This document shows positions 46,471 to 58,524 of a stretch of DNA of 64,000 nucleotides, piece after piece. The position numbers were made by a program, and so were the translations under genes. The stretch is from positions 352,501-416,500 of the forward strand of contig WPIO01000166.1 of the NCBI GenBank assembly GCA_009760855.2. Reading direction: 5' to 3'. Each line of letters opens with the position of its first letter. Position 1 is the first letter of the stretch. The notes below the pieces were generated by a model that saw nothing but the letters and a program-made list of their open reading frames with translations, did not search any database and was not told where the DNA came from. The stretch is from Cristatella mucedo (lineage: Eukaryota > Bryozoa > Phylactolaemata > Cristatellidae).

Positions 46471-48725
46471 ACAACCGGCGTAGACCTAGACATGACACCA
46501 TGTACACGTGACAACAACTTAGCTCAGCTTGGGCATTTTCCGAGCGGAGCTGAACATCCAAGGTTTGCTTTATGCCCCGCCCCCAGACCCGGTGTCTTTT
46601 GAGGTCGTGCTTCGCGCTCGTCAAAAGTGCCACCCACCACTTGCTGCCGAGTTGCTCAGTGTGGACATTTGTGCTGAGTGAATCGATCGCAACGTGCTGG
46701 GAACGCTGAGCCCACCGTCGTGACGCGTGACAGCAGCACGCCGTCGCTTACCGGCTGATTGCAGCTTCTCTCGTTTGCAGCATCTTCATCTGGACGCTTC
46801 GGTGTCGCGAGGACAGCTTCGTGTGGTCACTTCGTGTCGACGCACTTTTCGCGGGTTTCGCTCAATTCAAGGTGCCGTGGGCAGTGTCGCTTGCAGCCGC
46901 CGGGTCGCCACCTTGCAGTCCAATTCGCACCTGTCTGCATTTGTGTGTGCGCGGCTTTGCCGGCGCTGCTTCTAAAACCGAGCTGATTGTGACGCCGACA
47001 CCAAAGCTGCAGCATCTAGCTCATAGAGAGGCATTGCTTGATCGTTTCTGAAAGCTGCCGGGCGGTAAAGGGGTAAGGGGTAAAAGGGCTGAGCAGACTC
47101 GGGCCCAGCACGTAACTGTGGGCTCAGCCAGCGGCCGGAGACACGCTGCTGTGCTCTCCGAGAACGTCTGAAGATTGGTGGAAAACGATGCAGCCAATGA
47201 ATGGCCTTGACTTTTTCGCCTTCCAGTCGGCAGAAAGAGAACTGCCGGCAAGTTCTGCTGACAGCTGCCAGCAAGGTCCTCGGGCAATGGATGCGCTCGT
47301 TCGATCCGACCCTCTTCATCGCGGATGTCGCCCTTGCCCTCCCTCAATTTCAACCACGCTGCTGCTGCTGCCGCAGCAGCAGCTGCTGCTACTCTGCTTC
47401 TGCAAAAAGGGTGGCAACCATTTTTTTAGCTTGCGGTCGTCCTGTCGTATCAATTGGGACTGTGTCATTAACTGGCAGGTTTTAAAGTCAGTTAGTAGGC
47501 GCTTGGGTAGGCCCAGCGGCTGCCCCGACAGACAGCTTCCATACCTGTCAGGATGTCAATCTCAACTGATGATGGACGACCCCCGACTGAAACTAGGCCG
47601 ACGATGCCGGCTGTGGCAGGGCCGTGGCCAATGTATCGAAGCGCCAGCCGGCGGTGGCGCTGGAAAGGAGCAGAGGTGGAAATAAATCGAACCAGGTAGA
47701 GCAATGCCAGCTGGGTTTCTCATCGGGATCTCTACGTTGGCACTCCCGATCAGCTCGGAGGTATAATGACACTTATGATTGAGCCACTGACCTTTGGAGC
47801 CTCTGAGTGGCCTGACTCGGCCAGCAGATGCTCGGTCAGACGAGTCAATGCAGGCAGCTGGCATCGGTCCTGTCCTACTCTGCGGTTGCTGCTGCATCAG
47901 GCCGTCGCTTGCTAGCTCTCAGCCAGGCAGCCGCTCTGACTCACGTGGCTCGGACTGGAGAGAGGCAGCGCCAATGTACCAAGGAAACCGCGAACTCATC
48001 AATGCGTCCAGGCAATTCCTAGCACTTCAATAGTGGCTCGATAGATATGCCGTTAAGAGGACGGCTTAACGGTTTCTGGCCCCAGCCCCGGTGCCCCCTC
48101 TGCCCTCTGCCCTCTGCGTTGCCACAGCCCCGGTGCCCATGGCCCGTCGGTGCTAGCGAAGGGGCAACGTCGACGTTGGGCGAATAAGGAATCCGAGAAA
48201 TTCAGCCTGCTCGCCCCCTGCCCTCTCTGCCCTCTGCCCTCTCTGCCTCGACTGCACCGTCGGTGCCCGAAAGCTGAGATGCGAAATTTAATGGGAGTGC
48301 TTCAGATCTCGTCCTCGGCAACAACAAGAGCTATTGGAGTATACAGCAGCAGCAACGGCGAGCCTTTTTCAGTCAATCAAAGGGCAGTTTTCTTTTTTCT
48401 TTTTTGTTTTATTTATTTTTCCTGTACTTTTTATTATTTCTATTTAGTGGTTCATATGTAGCCGCTGCTAAGCTAGACGAACTTTTGGGGGGGGGGGTTA
48501 AACAAAAAATGACATTCGCCAACGATGTTCAAATGGCCAAACGAAAGCAGACTCGTTTGGGAAGGAAAATCAACCGAGCTCTAGAAAGAAGAAAGTCAGG
48601 CAGGAAAGAATGGCTGCTATGTCCTTTAAGGACGGGTCGCATTTCTTATTTTACCCCTACGAGCAGAAGTTGAAGACCTTCACCGGAGATGTGTTTTGGC
48701 GGTTGACATGTTATTAGTGTTATAT
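46471..48725. other. No confident gene; two weak exon candidates
   Basis: A good acceptor (CTTCTCTCGTTTGCAG) precedes a 90-codon frame at 46781-47051 ending TGA (includes WSLRVDALFAGFAQFK). At 47188-47685 an ATG frame of 165 codons and an overlapping one from 47201 are open. Neither is recognised. Confidence 0.25.
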
Positions 48726-48729
48726 TCTT

Positions 48730-48960
48730 TGTCATCGGTGAACTGCGCTGGCTCCCAATCCAGTGAAGGGGAGGTGTTATTGACTTCACAAAATCCTTGC
48801 ACTCGCTCGGAATTTCATAACAATCCTCCACCGTCTTGCGCTGATTTGTACCGCTCACTTTGTGGATCTCTGCCTCTCCCATCACCTGCCAGATCTGGCA
48901 ATTTGTGACCTCTAAACTCTTGCATCAAGACCTTTGGAGACCGTGCTGTGGTCGGTTCCT
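48730..48960 (+). repeat. L2/CR1-like RT C-terminal remnant
   Basis: Readable traces of LRWLPI, a TFK-like region and AAGACCTTTGGAGACCGTGC, as in L2-type elements. It differs from L2-A and LINE-B. Confidence 0.5.
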
Positions 48961-49780
48961 ACGGGCTTACAGCCTAGACTGTCTTTCCTACTGACACCGT
49001 GCGACTTGCCTACATTAAAGGCCAGGCCAGGGGTCTGCCTGTTCCTTCATCACATCGCATGCTTTGTTCAAGATTTAGACAAGATGTCGGATGCCTTACG
49101 AGCCATTCCCTTAATCTGGGAGGGGATGCTATGTCACGTGACATCTGTAACTTGTCGCATACAGTAGATCGTCCTGCCTAAGCCATCATATCTTCCTGGT
49201 TGTTGCAATAAGATGGCAAACTTCATCTGCAGATTGCCTTTTGTGAATGGTGAAGCTGCCGCATCGCATCCCTTCCGTCCGAGCTTTACTCGCTCGCTAT
49301 CGTCAAATCGACTTCTCTCGCACGTTCTCTGCCTGGCCCACAGTTCGCTGCATGCACTCTTGCATCGGCCTTGACCTGTCCGAACTTGTTGCTCCTCGCG
49401 CGTGTGCTCTCGCAGCACCAGCTCCAGCTGTTCCATCTGCTCTATCTGCTCCTCGAGCTCTTCGCCTTCTCCTCGGCGTATAGTCTGCTATAGTCTGTCC
49501 CTCGAACTACATTGAAAACCTTTTGGTGGTCGAGCCTTCAGCACATGTCCACCAAAAGTCCGGAACTTGCTTGCGGCTACGGTCACTGCCTGCAATGACA
49601 TCGCTACATTCCAGTCTCAGCTAAAAACGCAACCGTTCCTGTCGTCTCCCGGGTAAACTCGTCTTTCCTCACTCTTTTGCACTTTGTACTGTTCAGTGCA
49701 TATTACTAGCCAGAGGTCCTACTAAATGGTGGCAATGAATGTCTTTTTTGTTTGATTTAGCACATAGGCATAAGATAATA
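48961..49780. other. No gene recognised
   Basis: About 49500-49680 has a faint L2-like C-terminal pattern (AACCTTTTGGTGGTCGAGC..CCGGAACTTGCTTGCGGC). The rest is unassigned. Confidence 0.35.
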
Positions 49781-49784
49781 ATAC

Positions 49785-50640
49785 TAACAATAATACGTTA
49801 TATATTGCACCCTCGGTGTACTCAGTCTTTTTCTAGGCGCTTTACATTTGCTGCAAAGGGAGCACGGTCGGATGGTTAGTGGTGGCATTCTCAATAAACA
49901 ACCAGAATAACATGGTTAAGGCACAGGGTCAAGTCAGGAGATTTCGTGACGCAAGTCAGAAGTGAGTTCCAGGCTTTGGGAGCATACGAGCTAAAGGCAC
50001 GGTCTCCAAAGGAAATGAGATTTGTACGAGATATGGGTAAACGATTAGATTCCGAGCGAAGCAAGTGGTACGATGATTAGCCTTCTGGGGGGGGGGGGTA
50101 GATCTGATAGGTAGGCTGGAGCCAAGAATGATGGGACCTAAAAGTGAGCGACAAAACCTTGAAGTCGATCCGTCGCTTGACTGGTAGCCAGTGCAGGTCG
50201 GCGAGAAGTGGAGTAATGTGGCAACTGCAACGCTCACGACAGACAAGCCTAGCTGCAGAGTTTTGCACAAGCTGCAATCGCCTGATCGCACATGCTGGTA
50301 GGCCAGTAAGCAGTGAGTTGCAGAAGTCAAGACAGGATGTCACAGATACATGGACCAATTTAGACGTGGTATCCTTATCTAAACAAGCCTGAATTTTAGA
50401 AATGTTATGTAGCTGAAAGTAGGCAGACTTGACTGTGGAGCTGATGTGGTCTTCTAATAAAAGGCCAATTTGGAACAGGGCACATACATTTCGTGTAGAT
50501 TCAGCAGCAGATATGCTGGCAGTGCCGATTTTGAGCTTTAATCTTTCTAATTTCAGAGTCACACTTGGTTTGCGCAAAACTAGAAATTTGGTTTTATCAT
50601 CATTCAATGTAATGTAATGTATCTCCGTCTGTAACTCCAC
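49785..50640 (-). pseudogene. L2-A 3' half: RT C-terminus and UTR (minus)
   Basis: A continuous frame at 50077-50640 (minus) gives LNDDKTKFLVLRKPSV, VTSCLDFCNSLLTGLP, NSAARLVCRER and LHWLPVKRRIDFKVL, the canonical L2 RT thumb and C terminus. The UTR runs to the terminal hairpin near 49800. Confidence 0.9.
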
Positions 50641-51060
50641 AAAGCCATAAAGACTATGTGGGTGTTACGCAGGAGAGTTTTTGCAGCGCACTCACAGCCG
50701 AAGCGGCTTTCGGTACGCATTCGGTAGCCAACAGACTTCGTCTCACACAACAAAGAGAAAGTGTGAAGCATAGCAGAGTCAGGAGAGCAGTTGAGGTAGT
50801 GAGTAGAATGGAAGTAGCAGCTCAGGACCGCTGAAAAGCATGAGCCATAGTCGGCAGTAGGAGAGTAGTGGTCGTTTCGTAAGAATTGTGGACGCGAGTT
50901 CCACAGTCTAGGACCTGCAGAGCTAAAGCTTCAGTGGCCAACGGTCTTTAAGTGGAGGAATGGAACAGCTAATTGATTGTCCACACAGGACCCGAGGGCG
51001 CGAACAGGCTGAAACTGATGCAGCAGTTCAGCTAGGTACGAATGAGCCAAGCCGAGGCTG
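50625..51060 (-). repeat. LINE-B 3' end (minus)
   Basis: (TGTAA)n tail, ATCTCCGTCTGTAACTCC, then the UTR and the FHLKTVG-like coding stretch. It abuts L2-A pieces on both sides. Confidence 0.8.
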
Positions 51061-52180
51061 GCCTTGTGTAAGGAGGTTTGCTGCCATCCGTGTGCGGATG
51101 TCATCGATACATGCAGCAAGGAAGGCTTGAGAGAATTCGACGTGCTGGAGGGCTGGGAGATAGAAAAAAACACCGAGTGTCATCTGTCATCTGTCATCTG
51201 CATAGAAGTGAAAGCCCAGATTGTGAAAGCCTGGCAATCACATCGGCTATAGCAGTCGTTCTCAACCTTTGAGTCGCTGCTCCTTTAGGGGTTGAACGAG
51301 CCTTTCACAGGGGTCGTCGAAGACCATCAGAAAACACGAAATTCCACATTTCGCACAAAGTAATTTTACGGTTAGGGGTCACCACAATCTGAAAACCTTT
51401 ATTAAAGGGTCGCGGCATTGGGAGGGTTGAGAACCACTTCGCGAGAGGTAGAGTATAAACCGTGGAAAGAGCCGGACCTAGCGCCGAGCCCTGAGGTACC
51501 CCATATTTCAGAGGTTCCTCGGATGATCTTTGTCCAATCACTTCAATGCTCTGGAGCCTCCCACTGAGATAGGACCTGAGCCACTGCAGTGCAGTGTCAG
51601 CGATGCCCAGGCGAGATGAGAGGCGCGCTAGAAGAACTTGGAGATAAATAGTATCAAAAGGGGCTGAAAGAGCAAAACAAGCAGAAAGACTATGAAAGTC
51701 TGTATTCCTAAGTAGGTCATATATATTATACACCCGAAGCAATGCCGACTCGGTGCTGTGATTAGCTCTGAAACCAGACTGGAACTTACTACAAGGCTTG
51801 AAGTTTCAATATATGAGTTCAGCTGGTCTGCCACGTCGTCTTGTTCCAGTGTCTTTGATAGGATCGGTAGAAGGGAGACTGGGTGGACGTTGCTCAAGTT
51901 CTCTTGGTTTAGTGTCGCTCTCTTGAGTAGTGGCCTCACTGCAGCCTTTTTGAAAGATGCTAGGACATGATCTGAGGGTAATATCATATTTCCTATGTTG
52001 GTTTTGCATGGCAGCTGCAGATCAATGCAACGTAGAAACAGGACAGTGGGAACAGGGTCCAAAGGACTTGTTGTCTTCTTTAGTTGGGATATGAACCTCG
52101 GGACAATAATGTAGGCATTGAGGTGCTGCATGGATTTAAGGGACACTATTCCAGGAGGGATGCTGCCATCTTAGGGATGA
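51061..52180 (-). pseudogene. L2-A RT (minus), interrupted by a MITE
   Basis: Minus-strand frames give VSLLPILSKTLE, FDTIYLQVLLARLSSRLGI, GQRSSEEPLKYGVPQGSAL and, beyond the MITE, the FHFY..D region. It is split at 51253-51439 by the SPIN-like element and carries several frameshifts. Confidence 0.85.
51253..51439. mobile_element. SPIN-like hAT MITE, about 187 bp
   Basis: The left end reads CAGTCGTTCTCAACC; the right end is the complement of an AGTGGTTCTCAACC sequence. Inside are GGGTCG, CGAAGACCATCAGAAAACAC, TTAGGGGTCACCACAA and TTTATTAAAGGGTCGCGGCA. This is the recognisable layout of SPIN (Space Invaders) type hAT elements. Alignment to the uninterrupted L2-A copy shows an 8-bp target AGCAAGAG (52964-52971), present in diverged form on each side (GGCTATAG and CGCGAGAG). 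Confidence 0.8.
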
Positions 52181-52227
52181 CTCCCTGCTCTTGTCTCTCT
52201 TGTTGACAAAGAAGCTAGAGAAGTGAT

Positions 52228-52385
52228 CATGTAGATCATAATAATAGTAATAATAGTATATTTGTATAGCGCCACCACAGAACCTTATCTCTTCCTAGGC
52301 ATTTTACGTATGGTGTACGAGAAGCGTGATCGTCTGGTTAGTGGTAAGGATACTTGTTTGCATTTGCATGCTTGATATCACCCAT
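52228..52385 (-). repeat. L2-A 3' terminus (minus), diverged
   Basis: (AAT)n tail, CGCCACCACAGAACC..TTATCTCTTCCTAGGCATTTTAC, then the GGTTAGTGG UTR motif. Confidence 0.7.
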
Positions 52386-52504
52386 GCCACGAGCCTTCTG
52401 TTATTGATTCGCTGAAAGCGACCCATGAAGCACTTGGTTTTAAAGATTTAGCTCTCTTAGCATGCTAGACAGGCGACCTGGTTTTATTAACATGTTTGGC
52501 ATTG

Positions 52505-52685
52505 CAGCTGCTCACCGATCTGCACCGGCTCCCCATAAAGCAGACATCAAAGCCTGGCCACTCACATTTAGCTCCCTCCATTTTATTGCTCCCGATTGCT
52601 TATCTGAAATAGCTAAACTTCAGGCTTCTTGTCCTGCTCCTCAGTCTAAGCTTGCCTTAGCGAATCTCAAACTCTTGGGAGACTA
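52505..52685 (+). repeat. L2-like RT C-terminal remnant
   Basis: Frames recall LTDLHRLPIK, LTFSSLHFIAPDCLSE and KLALANLKLLGD, the end of an L2-type RT. Confidence 0.55.
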
Positions 52686-52689
52686 AGCT

Positions 52690-53520
52690 TTTAAGTCTCG
52701 AGCTCTCAAAGCCTATAATTTGCGGGCGTTAGCCTATTCAATTTCTGAATCACACTGGGTTTGCCAATAATTAAGAAGTTAGTTTTACCATCGTTTAGTA
52801 TAAGAACATTTGCTGACATCCATGTGCGGATGTCATCAATACATGCAGCAAGGGAGTTGAGATCATTTGAAGTGCTCGAAGGCTGGGAGGGATCAAAGCA
52901 AAGGTACAACTGAGTGTCATCCGCATAGAAGTGAAAGCCTAGGTTGTGCTTGGCAATCACATCAGCAAGAGGGAGAGTATAAACCGTGTAAAGAACCGGA
53001 CCTAGCACGGAGCCCTGAGGTACCTCATATTTCCGAGGTACCTCAGATGATCTCTGTCCATTCACGTCAATACTCCGTAGTCTCCCACTGAGATAGGACG
53101 TGAACCATTGCAGAGTAGTGCTAGTGATGCCCAGGTGAGATGAGAGGCACTCTAGAAAAACTTGGTGATCGATAGTATCAAAAGCTGTCGAAAGATCGAG
53201 CAAAACAAGTAGAGACACTCTAGCTATGTCTGCATTCCTAAGTAGGTCGTTGTACACCCCAAGCAATGCTGATTCCGTGTGGAGTGATTAGCTGTAAAGC
53301 CAGACTGGAACTTACTAGCATGGTGAAGTTTCAATATATGAGTTCAGCTGGTCTGCCACGACCCGTTCCAGTGTCTTTGATGGGAATGCTAGAAGGAAGC
53401 CTGAGCAGTAGTTGCTCAAGTTCTTTTGGTCTAGTGTCGCTTTCTTGAGAAGTGGCCTGACTAGAGATTTTTTGAAATTTGCTGGGGCATGACCTGAGGC
53501 TAATGGCATATTAATGAGCA
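52690..53520 (-). pseudogene. L2-A RT, best preserved copy (minus)
   Basis: A 186-codon open frame (52706-53266, minus) holds LLVLLDLSTAFDTIDHQVFL, YEVPQGSVLGPVLY, HFYADDTQLYLCFDPSQ and ACIDDIRTWMSANVLILNDG. The catalytic Asp pair is intact. Upstream (53315-53520) the finger region (APANFKKSLVRPLLKK) continues after a frameshift. It lacks endonuclease and 3' end here. It serves as the empty-site reference for the MITE at 51253. Confidence 0.9.
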
Positions 53521-54505
53521 GCGTAGGCCAGATTTTCCGTTCAAGAATTCCGTTTGCTTAGTGGGCTGTGCGAATGATGTACTATTCTATCATCATCATC
53601 ATCATCGCAGGCTTTGAAAGCTGACCGTGCTACTGCTGCCTCATTGTTTGTTATTACTCACGATATCACGCACTTCTGTCCGTTTTGCAAGTATTGCACC
53701 ACACCAGAGTGCCCCTCCTTGTTATACGATTGGTTCTTTTTATGAGAAATGGAACTGAACCTTTGCTCCTGTCATGGTACATTTGCTTTTAATACTCTTT
53801 CTAAAAACAAATGAAGCCTTGGGCCCACACTTCCCAGCACGCTTGTGGCCACACAGGCTGAGGCTAATGGGTCGCCCCCTCGGTTAAATATTTCCGACGT
53901 TTGCTTAACTCAAGGCAACACCGTTGACCGTTTGCAGCTGATCTAGACAGCTCAGCCAAATCGATCTTTAGTGGTCAGGCTTGATACTAGCACTTAATGC
54001 TATTTTTACATTCGGATACAAAACTCTGCTGAGCAGAGATTTGACAGCCTTCGAAAATGAGTCTCCGGGAGCCATGGTCTCACCACATGAATTACACGGT
54101 AGTTCTCGGAGCTTTCTCTTTTATGTGTTCGTCTCAATATCCACCAAAGAAGTTCTGTCGACCGGAGATCGTGAGGAGCCCTTCCGTATGCTCTGTACCC
54201 CTCTGCCCAGTGCTCGTCATGTGGTACGCCATCGGTCACTCGATGCCACCGTTGGTCACGTGGTACCGAATCAGCCCGAGAATACTTTAGCTGGAGCTGC
54301 TTTCACGAGAGAGGGCACGAGATGATGGGCACGCGAATGTGAACAACTGATTTCGAAAGTCTACCACCGCCTTTTCAAGTCGGAGCTCTGTCCCTGTGCG
54401 GGTTAATAGCAAATGTGTAGAAGCCCATGTCCACTTCTGCTGTCTATTCGAACTCCAGGCCACGAGAACCCCGTGATTGCTCGCGGCCTCTATCGTCGGC
54501 TGAAA
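53521..54505. other. No recognisable feature
   Basis: Ordinary sequence with a short (ATC)n run near 53590. Overlapping open frames show no domain. Confidence 0.4.
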
Positions 54506-54519
54506 CCGTGTCCCTCACT

Positions 54520-54805
54520 CGGCCTTCGTCCGGGAGGTAAGGTGCTCGCTCTTCACGACTCGGCTCGTGCGTTCGAGTCCTGCTCTGGGCGCGATCGTCT
54601 ATTGTCCACGGTGCAAGCGGTGGTATGGCCGTCGTCATGGTGATGGCCGTCGTCATGGTGATGACCATCGTCATGGTGATGGCCATGGTCATGGTGATGG
54701 CCGTCGTCATGGTGATTGCCATCGTCATGGTGATTGCCATCGTCATGGTGATGGCCGTCGAGGCTCTCCTGCCGCCGGCATACAAACGAGGCTGCTGAAT
54801 CGGCA
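54520..54805 (+). repeat. SINE-1 copy expanded by an internal 18-bp minisatellite
   Basis: Left part: GGTAAGGTGCTCGCTCTTCACG, B-box CGTTCGAGTCC, CTATTGTCCACGGTGCAAGC. Right part: AGGCTCTCCTGCCGCCGGCATACAAACGAGGCTGCTGAATC. Between them (about 54623-54760) are seven to eight units of GGTGATGGCCGTCGTCAT, which matches the normal SINE-1 stretch GGTGGTGATAGCCG. Confidence 0.8.
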
Positions 54806-55450
54806 TTGACCGTGGAATGGACATGACTGTTGCCCCTCTGCTTCAGCTGCTGATACCAAGTGCAGTGCTGCTCTTTGTCCGCCTTTCCTTGTCCGAATTT
54901 CTTCTTCTCGGGGGGGGGGGGTGCGGGGGACCTTCTTGCCCGCTCCTTCTCCCGTGCGCCTCGTGCTGGTTCAGTCTGAAGCAGACCCTTATTTGCTTAT
55001 GTCGGCGCCATCTTGCCTGTATCGACGCCATCTTGCTTATATCGGCACCACCTTCTGCTCGAGAGCTTGCCCTTCGGCGTGCAGGCGGAGGCGTCTTAGC
55101 GCCCTGAGCCTGGCTGGCTGCTATAGTCTGTCTGCGTGTCTGTCTGTCTGTCTCTTTCGTGCTGGTCTGCGATGGAAAAGCAGTCGCTTAGAGTGTGCAC
55201 GGCACAAAGTGAGGACTATCACAAGCGTGCACCCTGGTGACGACAAGGATATCGGAATGGCCTGTGAGCCATCACCTCGATTGGCTGCGTTCCGTCGTGG
55301 GACTTCTGCTGCAGCTCTTTCCGTCACGTGACTCGTGTAGGTCTCAGCATTGCGTCTGATCGATCGGTGCTGAGTCGCATGCAATGGTGGGAGTGCTTGT
55401 GAGCGAGCCATCCGAAGCTTCCGGCCTTCCGAGGTCGTGTGATTTATTTA
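54806..55450. other. No gene recognised
   Basis: An ATG at 54817 opens a very hydrophobic frame (MDMTVAPLLQLLIPSAVLLF), but a G10 run lies within it and no domain follows. TATCGGCGCCATCTTGC-like words repeat three times near 55000-55045. Confidence 0.35.
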
Positions 55451-55452
55451 GT

Positions 55453-55486
55453 TAGCCGTGCTGCTGCAGCAGCTGCTGCAGCAGCA

Positions 55487-55536
<50 letters not shown>
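55453..55536. repeat. (CTG/CAG)n array with internal palindromes
   Basis: Alternating CAG and CTG blocks followed by about 16 pure CTG units. Confidence 0.95.
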
Positions 55537-56725
55537 GATGAACAGACAGACGAGCCCACCCACAAACTGGGTATGTCTATCTAGTCGCACGGTCGGCTAG
55601 TCGGCCATTGTTCAGTGGTCAGCTTCTACAACTCAGCTGGCTACTAGGCAACTAGGCTGCAAGCATCTCCCGGTCAAGCAGACGATCTTTTAAAGAGGCG
55701 TCAAGCTTTTAAAGAGCAGCTCACAGTTGCAGCAGAGGAAGGGAAGCTGTGACCTCAGACCACCGGCCGCCCACCCGCCGGCTAGCCAGCTAGCCCGATC
55801 GGCAACAACAAGTGTAACAGCCTGTGATTGGTTATTGCTTACGGATGGGCGCTGACTTTAGCCACGGGCTTTGGGCACGGACTGGGTACGGCCTTGGCGA
55901 CTTTTCTAGACGCAGCAGATTTGCTTCGTGGAAAGTTCATTTGCTGAAAGCTTGCGACCGCTTGCTTAAGTTGGTAGATTTTTTTAGATAATTAAAGATA
56001 ATTTGAGCCGACCCCTAGCTTGCATTGGCTTCTGGGTGCAGTGAACTCCTTGGCAGTCGATTCTATTCGTTTCGACCTCCCAGCCTTGATTGGCACGTGC
56101 AGCTCACGTCGAACGTACCTGAACTGCACCTGAGTAGCCCACCTGAACCCTACCGGAGTAGCCTTCCTGAAGTAGTCCACCGCTGAGTATCGGTCGCCGT
56201 ATTGTCTGTTGAGCTGTGCTCTCATTGGTGCCTTATTATTACTAGTTTATTTTATTGTATTCCTAGTGTTATGATTGCTAGTATTATAAAAATTTGCAAA
56301 TTAATAGTATCATTGCCCATATTTGCTGAGCCGCCATTATCCCGTCTTCTGTGAGCACTTGTCATGTGCACTATTGCTTCTGGGCGCCTTTTTATTCCTA
56401 GTTTATTTTATTGTTTATTATTAGTACTATTCTTTCTTGTTATTATTACTAGTGTTGTGATAATTTTTAAATTAATATTAGTATTGCCCACATGGAGTTG
56501 AGCCGCTATCTAGTCTTCTGCGAGCGCTTGTCATGTGCACTTCGGCACCTTATGGCGGTGCCTAGTTTGAATTCCTGGCTTGTACTCCTACTTGCATGTT
56601 AGATGTGACAGACCGCCAAGACGTTGATGGCGCCGAAATTTAGTTTAATGAACCGTTGGCTTTGAACCTGCTGGCAGCAGAATGCTATTGCTAGAATGGT
56701 ACTGCTTTATCGCGTGCATTATATA
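55537..56725. other. No gene; unnamed repeat present twice
   Basis: Two diverged copies of an AT-rich unit ending GAGCCGC..TATC..GTCTTCTG.GAGC.CTTGTCATGTGCAC occupy about 56230-56370 and 56395-56540. A third partial copy ends near 57525. Confidence 0.6.
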
Positions 56726-56727
56726 AA

Positions 56728-56870
56728 TATAAGAATCATTTGTATAGCGCCCCAAGAGAACTTAATCTCTATTCAGATGCTTCACATATGCCTCGGGGCT
56801 TGAGCCCACGAGCTCAGCCAGACCTTGGTCGGGGTGAGCGCCTTAACCGCCGAGTGTTTGTGCATGTGTG
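56728..56870 (-). repeat. SINE-2 copy (minus)
   Basis: The reverse complement has the tRNA-like head, the GGGCTCAAGCCCC B-box region and the tail GAATAGAGATTAAGTTCTCTTGGGGCGCTATACAAAT. Confidence 0.8.
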
Positions 56871-57194
56871 CGTGGGTGTGTGCTGTGTGTCCCTAGTCTG
56901 CTGGCCTGCATCCGGATGTCACCGTTCAAAAATCCAGTGAGCTGACTCGCAGCCGTGGGCTCTTGAAGTGGTGGCACAGCTCTCACAGTCTCACAGTCTC
57001 TCACTGCGGTCGTTCAAAGGCAGCCCTGCTGGAGAGGAGTGGCTGCCTATATGTATAGCCCTCGCACGTGCCCCGCGTGACATCGTGACCCTTCACCGCT
57101 TGATGCAGCGGCGGCGGCTTCCCGCGCCGCCAACGAGCCTTTCCGCTCTCGACATTTGGGCTAACCCCAATGACGAAACGCCACCTCGGCCGAG

Positions 57195-57310
57195 GTGTAA
57201 TGATAATAATAATGATAATAATAATAATAATGATAATAACATACTTGATAAAGCCCCCTCAGAGAACTCAAACTCTTTCTAGGCGCTTTACATTAGCTGA
57301 TAGGAAGCAC
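57195..57310 (-). repeat. L2-A 3' terminus (minus)
   Basis: (AAT)n, GATAAAGCCCCCTCAGAGAAC, TTTCTAGGCGCTTTACATTAGC. Confidence 0.8.
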
Positions 57311-58330
57311 AATTGAGCAACAAGAACGAACATGGGTTACATGGGGATATTATGGAGGCAGCAGAAACTTAGCTAGCTCGGCAATGAAAGCGTCCACTAA
57401 TTGTTACCTTAATTTTTAAATTGCCAAAAGTATTATTAATGCTATTCTAATAATTTGTAAATTACTAATAGGGTTATCACTGCTACTGCTGCTCCACTAT
57501 CCTGTCTTCTGCCAACACTTGTCGTCCGACGGCCGACGTCCCGCACGACATCCGGCGCCGACGTCCGGCACGTCGAATGTAGGCAGAGCGAACGTCGAGA
57601 CAGGTTCGCTGGCCATCGGTTCTTGCTTACCCGGCCGCCCTCCGGCCGCCCCCGTACATTCCGACCGCCATGCGGTATCCTCCCAAGTCGGCTGCAGCAG
57701 GTAAGCTGGAGCGCTTGTAAACGCGGGAGAGATAGGGAGATAGGGGGAAATGGGAGAGTTGGGAAACGTGCTCAAACTGTGGCCGGCCAAAAGTGAATTC
57801 GGTCAGCGATGTTGCGTCAGCGATGCGCTGTTGCCTCAGCCGTCTCAGAGCAGGAGGAAAATTGTCGGGTTTTGCAATCTACCCGTCAATCTGCCGTTCG
57901 CTGATGGCGATTCCAGTCGCCTGCAGTGTTTACAGGTATGCAGTGCCATGCTAAGGGAGCCGGCCTCCACGCCACCGTCGCCTCACAATTCCCTGCAATT
58001 CTCGTCCACTCAGCGACCGCGGCTGCTGCTTTGCCGTCTCCCTCCCGTATCACGCGAGGGAGTCCAAAGGTCTCGCTGGCTAAGCGTCTGCTTCCGTTTG
58101 GTTCTGCCGGAAGCATACTTTGAAGTGCTTGACTTTCAGCAGCCGGAGGTGATTTTTCGAAGACAATGCCACCCACACAGGGAGTGCCGGAAGTTATGAT
58201 GAATAGTTAATAAAAAATCATAAGACATTTGTGTAACGCCCTAGGAGGAGTAAATCTGCTTGTAAAGCTGTAAAGGAAGAGGGTCAATTGGCTAGCGATA
58301 ACATGGGCAGTGTCAGCACCCATAGGCACA
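57311..58330. other. No confident gene
   Basis: Third copy of the unnamed repeat (to about 57525). A strong donor-like site (CAG|GTAAGC) lies at 57699, but no convincing exon frame precedes it. Confidence 0.4.
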
Positions 58331-58334
58331 TGCA

Positions 58335-58495
58335 CTGATTTGGCCCGGTGCTTAAGGTGCTCGCCCCCACCGAGGTTAAGGTTGATGCATTTGATGACCG
58401 AGGGCGTGGGCTCGAGCCCCTTGGCATGTGTGAAGTGTCTGAATAGGGGTTACGTTCTCTTAGGGTGCTAGACAGATGAATTATATTTTGTTATA
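58335..58495 (+). repeat. SINE-2 copy
   Basis: GGCCCGGTGCTTAAGGTGCTCGCC head, GGGCTCGAGCCCC, then GAATAGGGGTTACGTTCTCTTAGGGTGCTAGACA tail. Confidence 0.8.
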
Positions 58496-58524
58496 TATAT
58501 TTTTAAAGGACGATTCACACGGAC

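Noticed and set aside
47188-47685. 165-codon ATG frame as a gene
   Set aside because: A second overlapping frame from 47201 is open too, glutamine/leucine runs come from a CAG tract, and no domain or splice logic supports it.
51305-53509. Functional retrotransposon on the minus strand
   Set aside because: Frames are interrupted by frameshifts, a MITE and truncations; no copy here has both endonuclease and reverse transcriptase intact.
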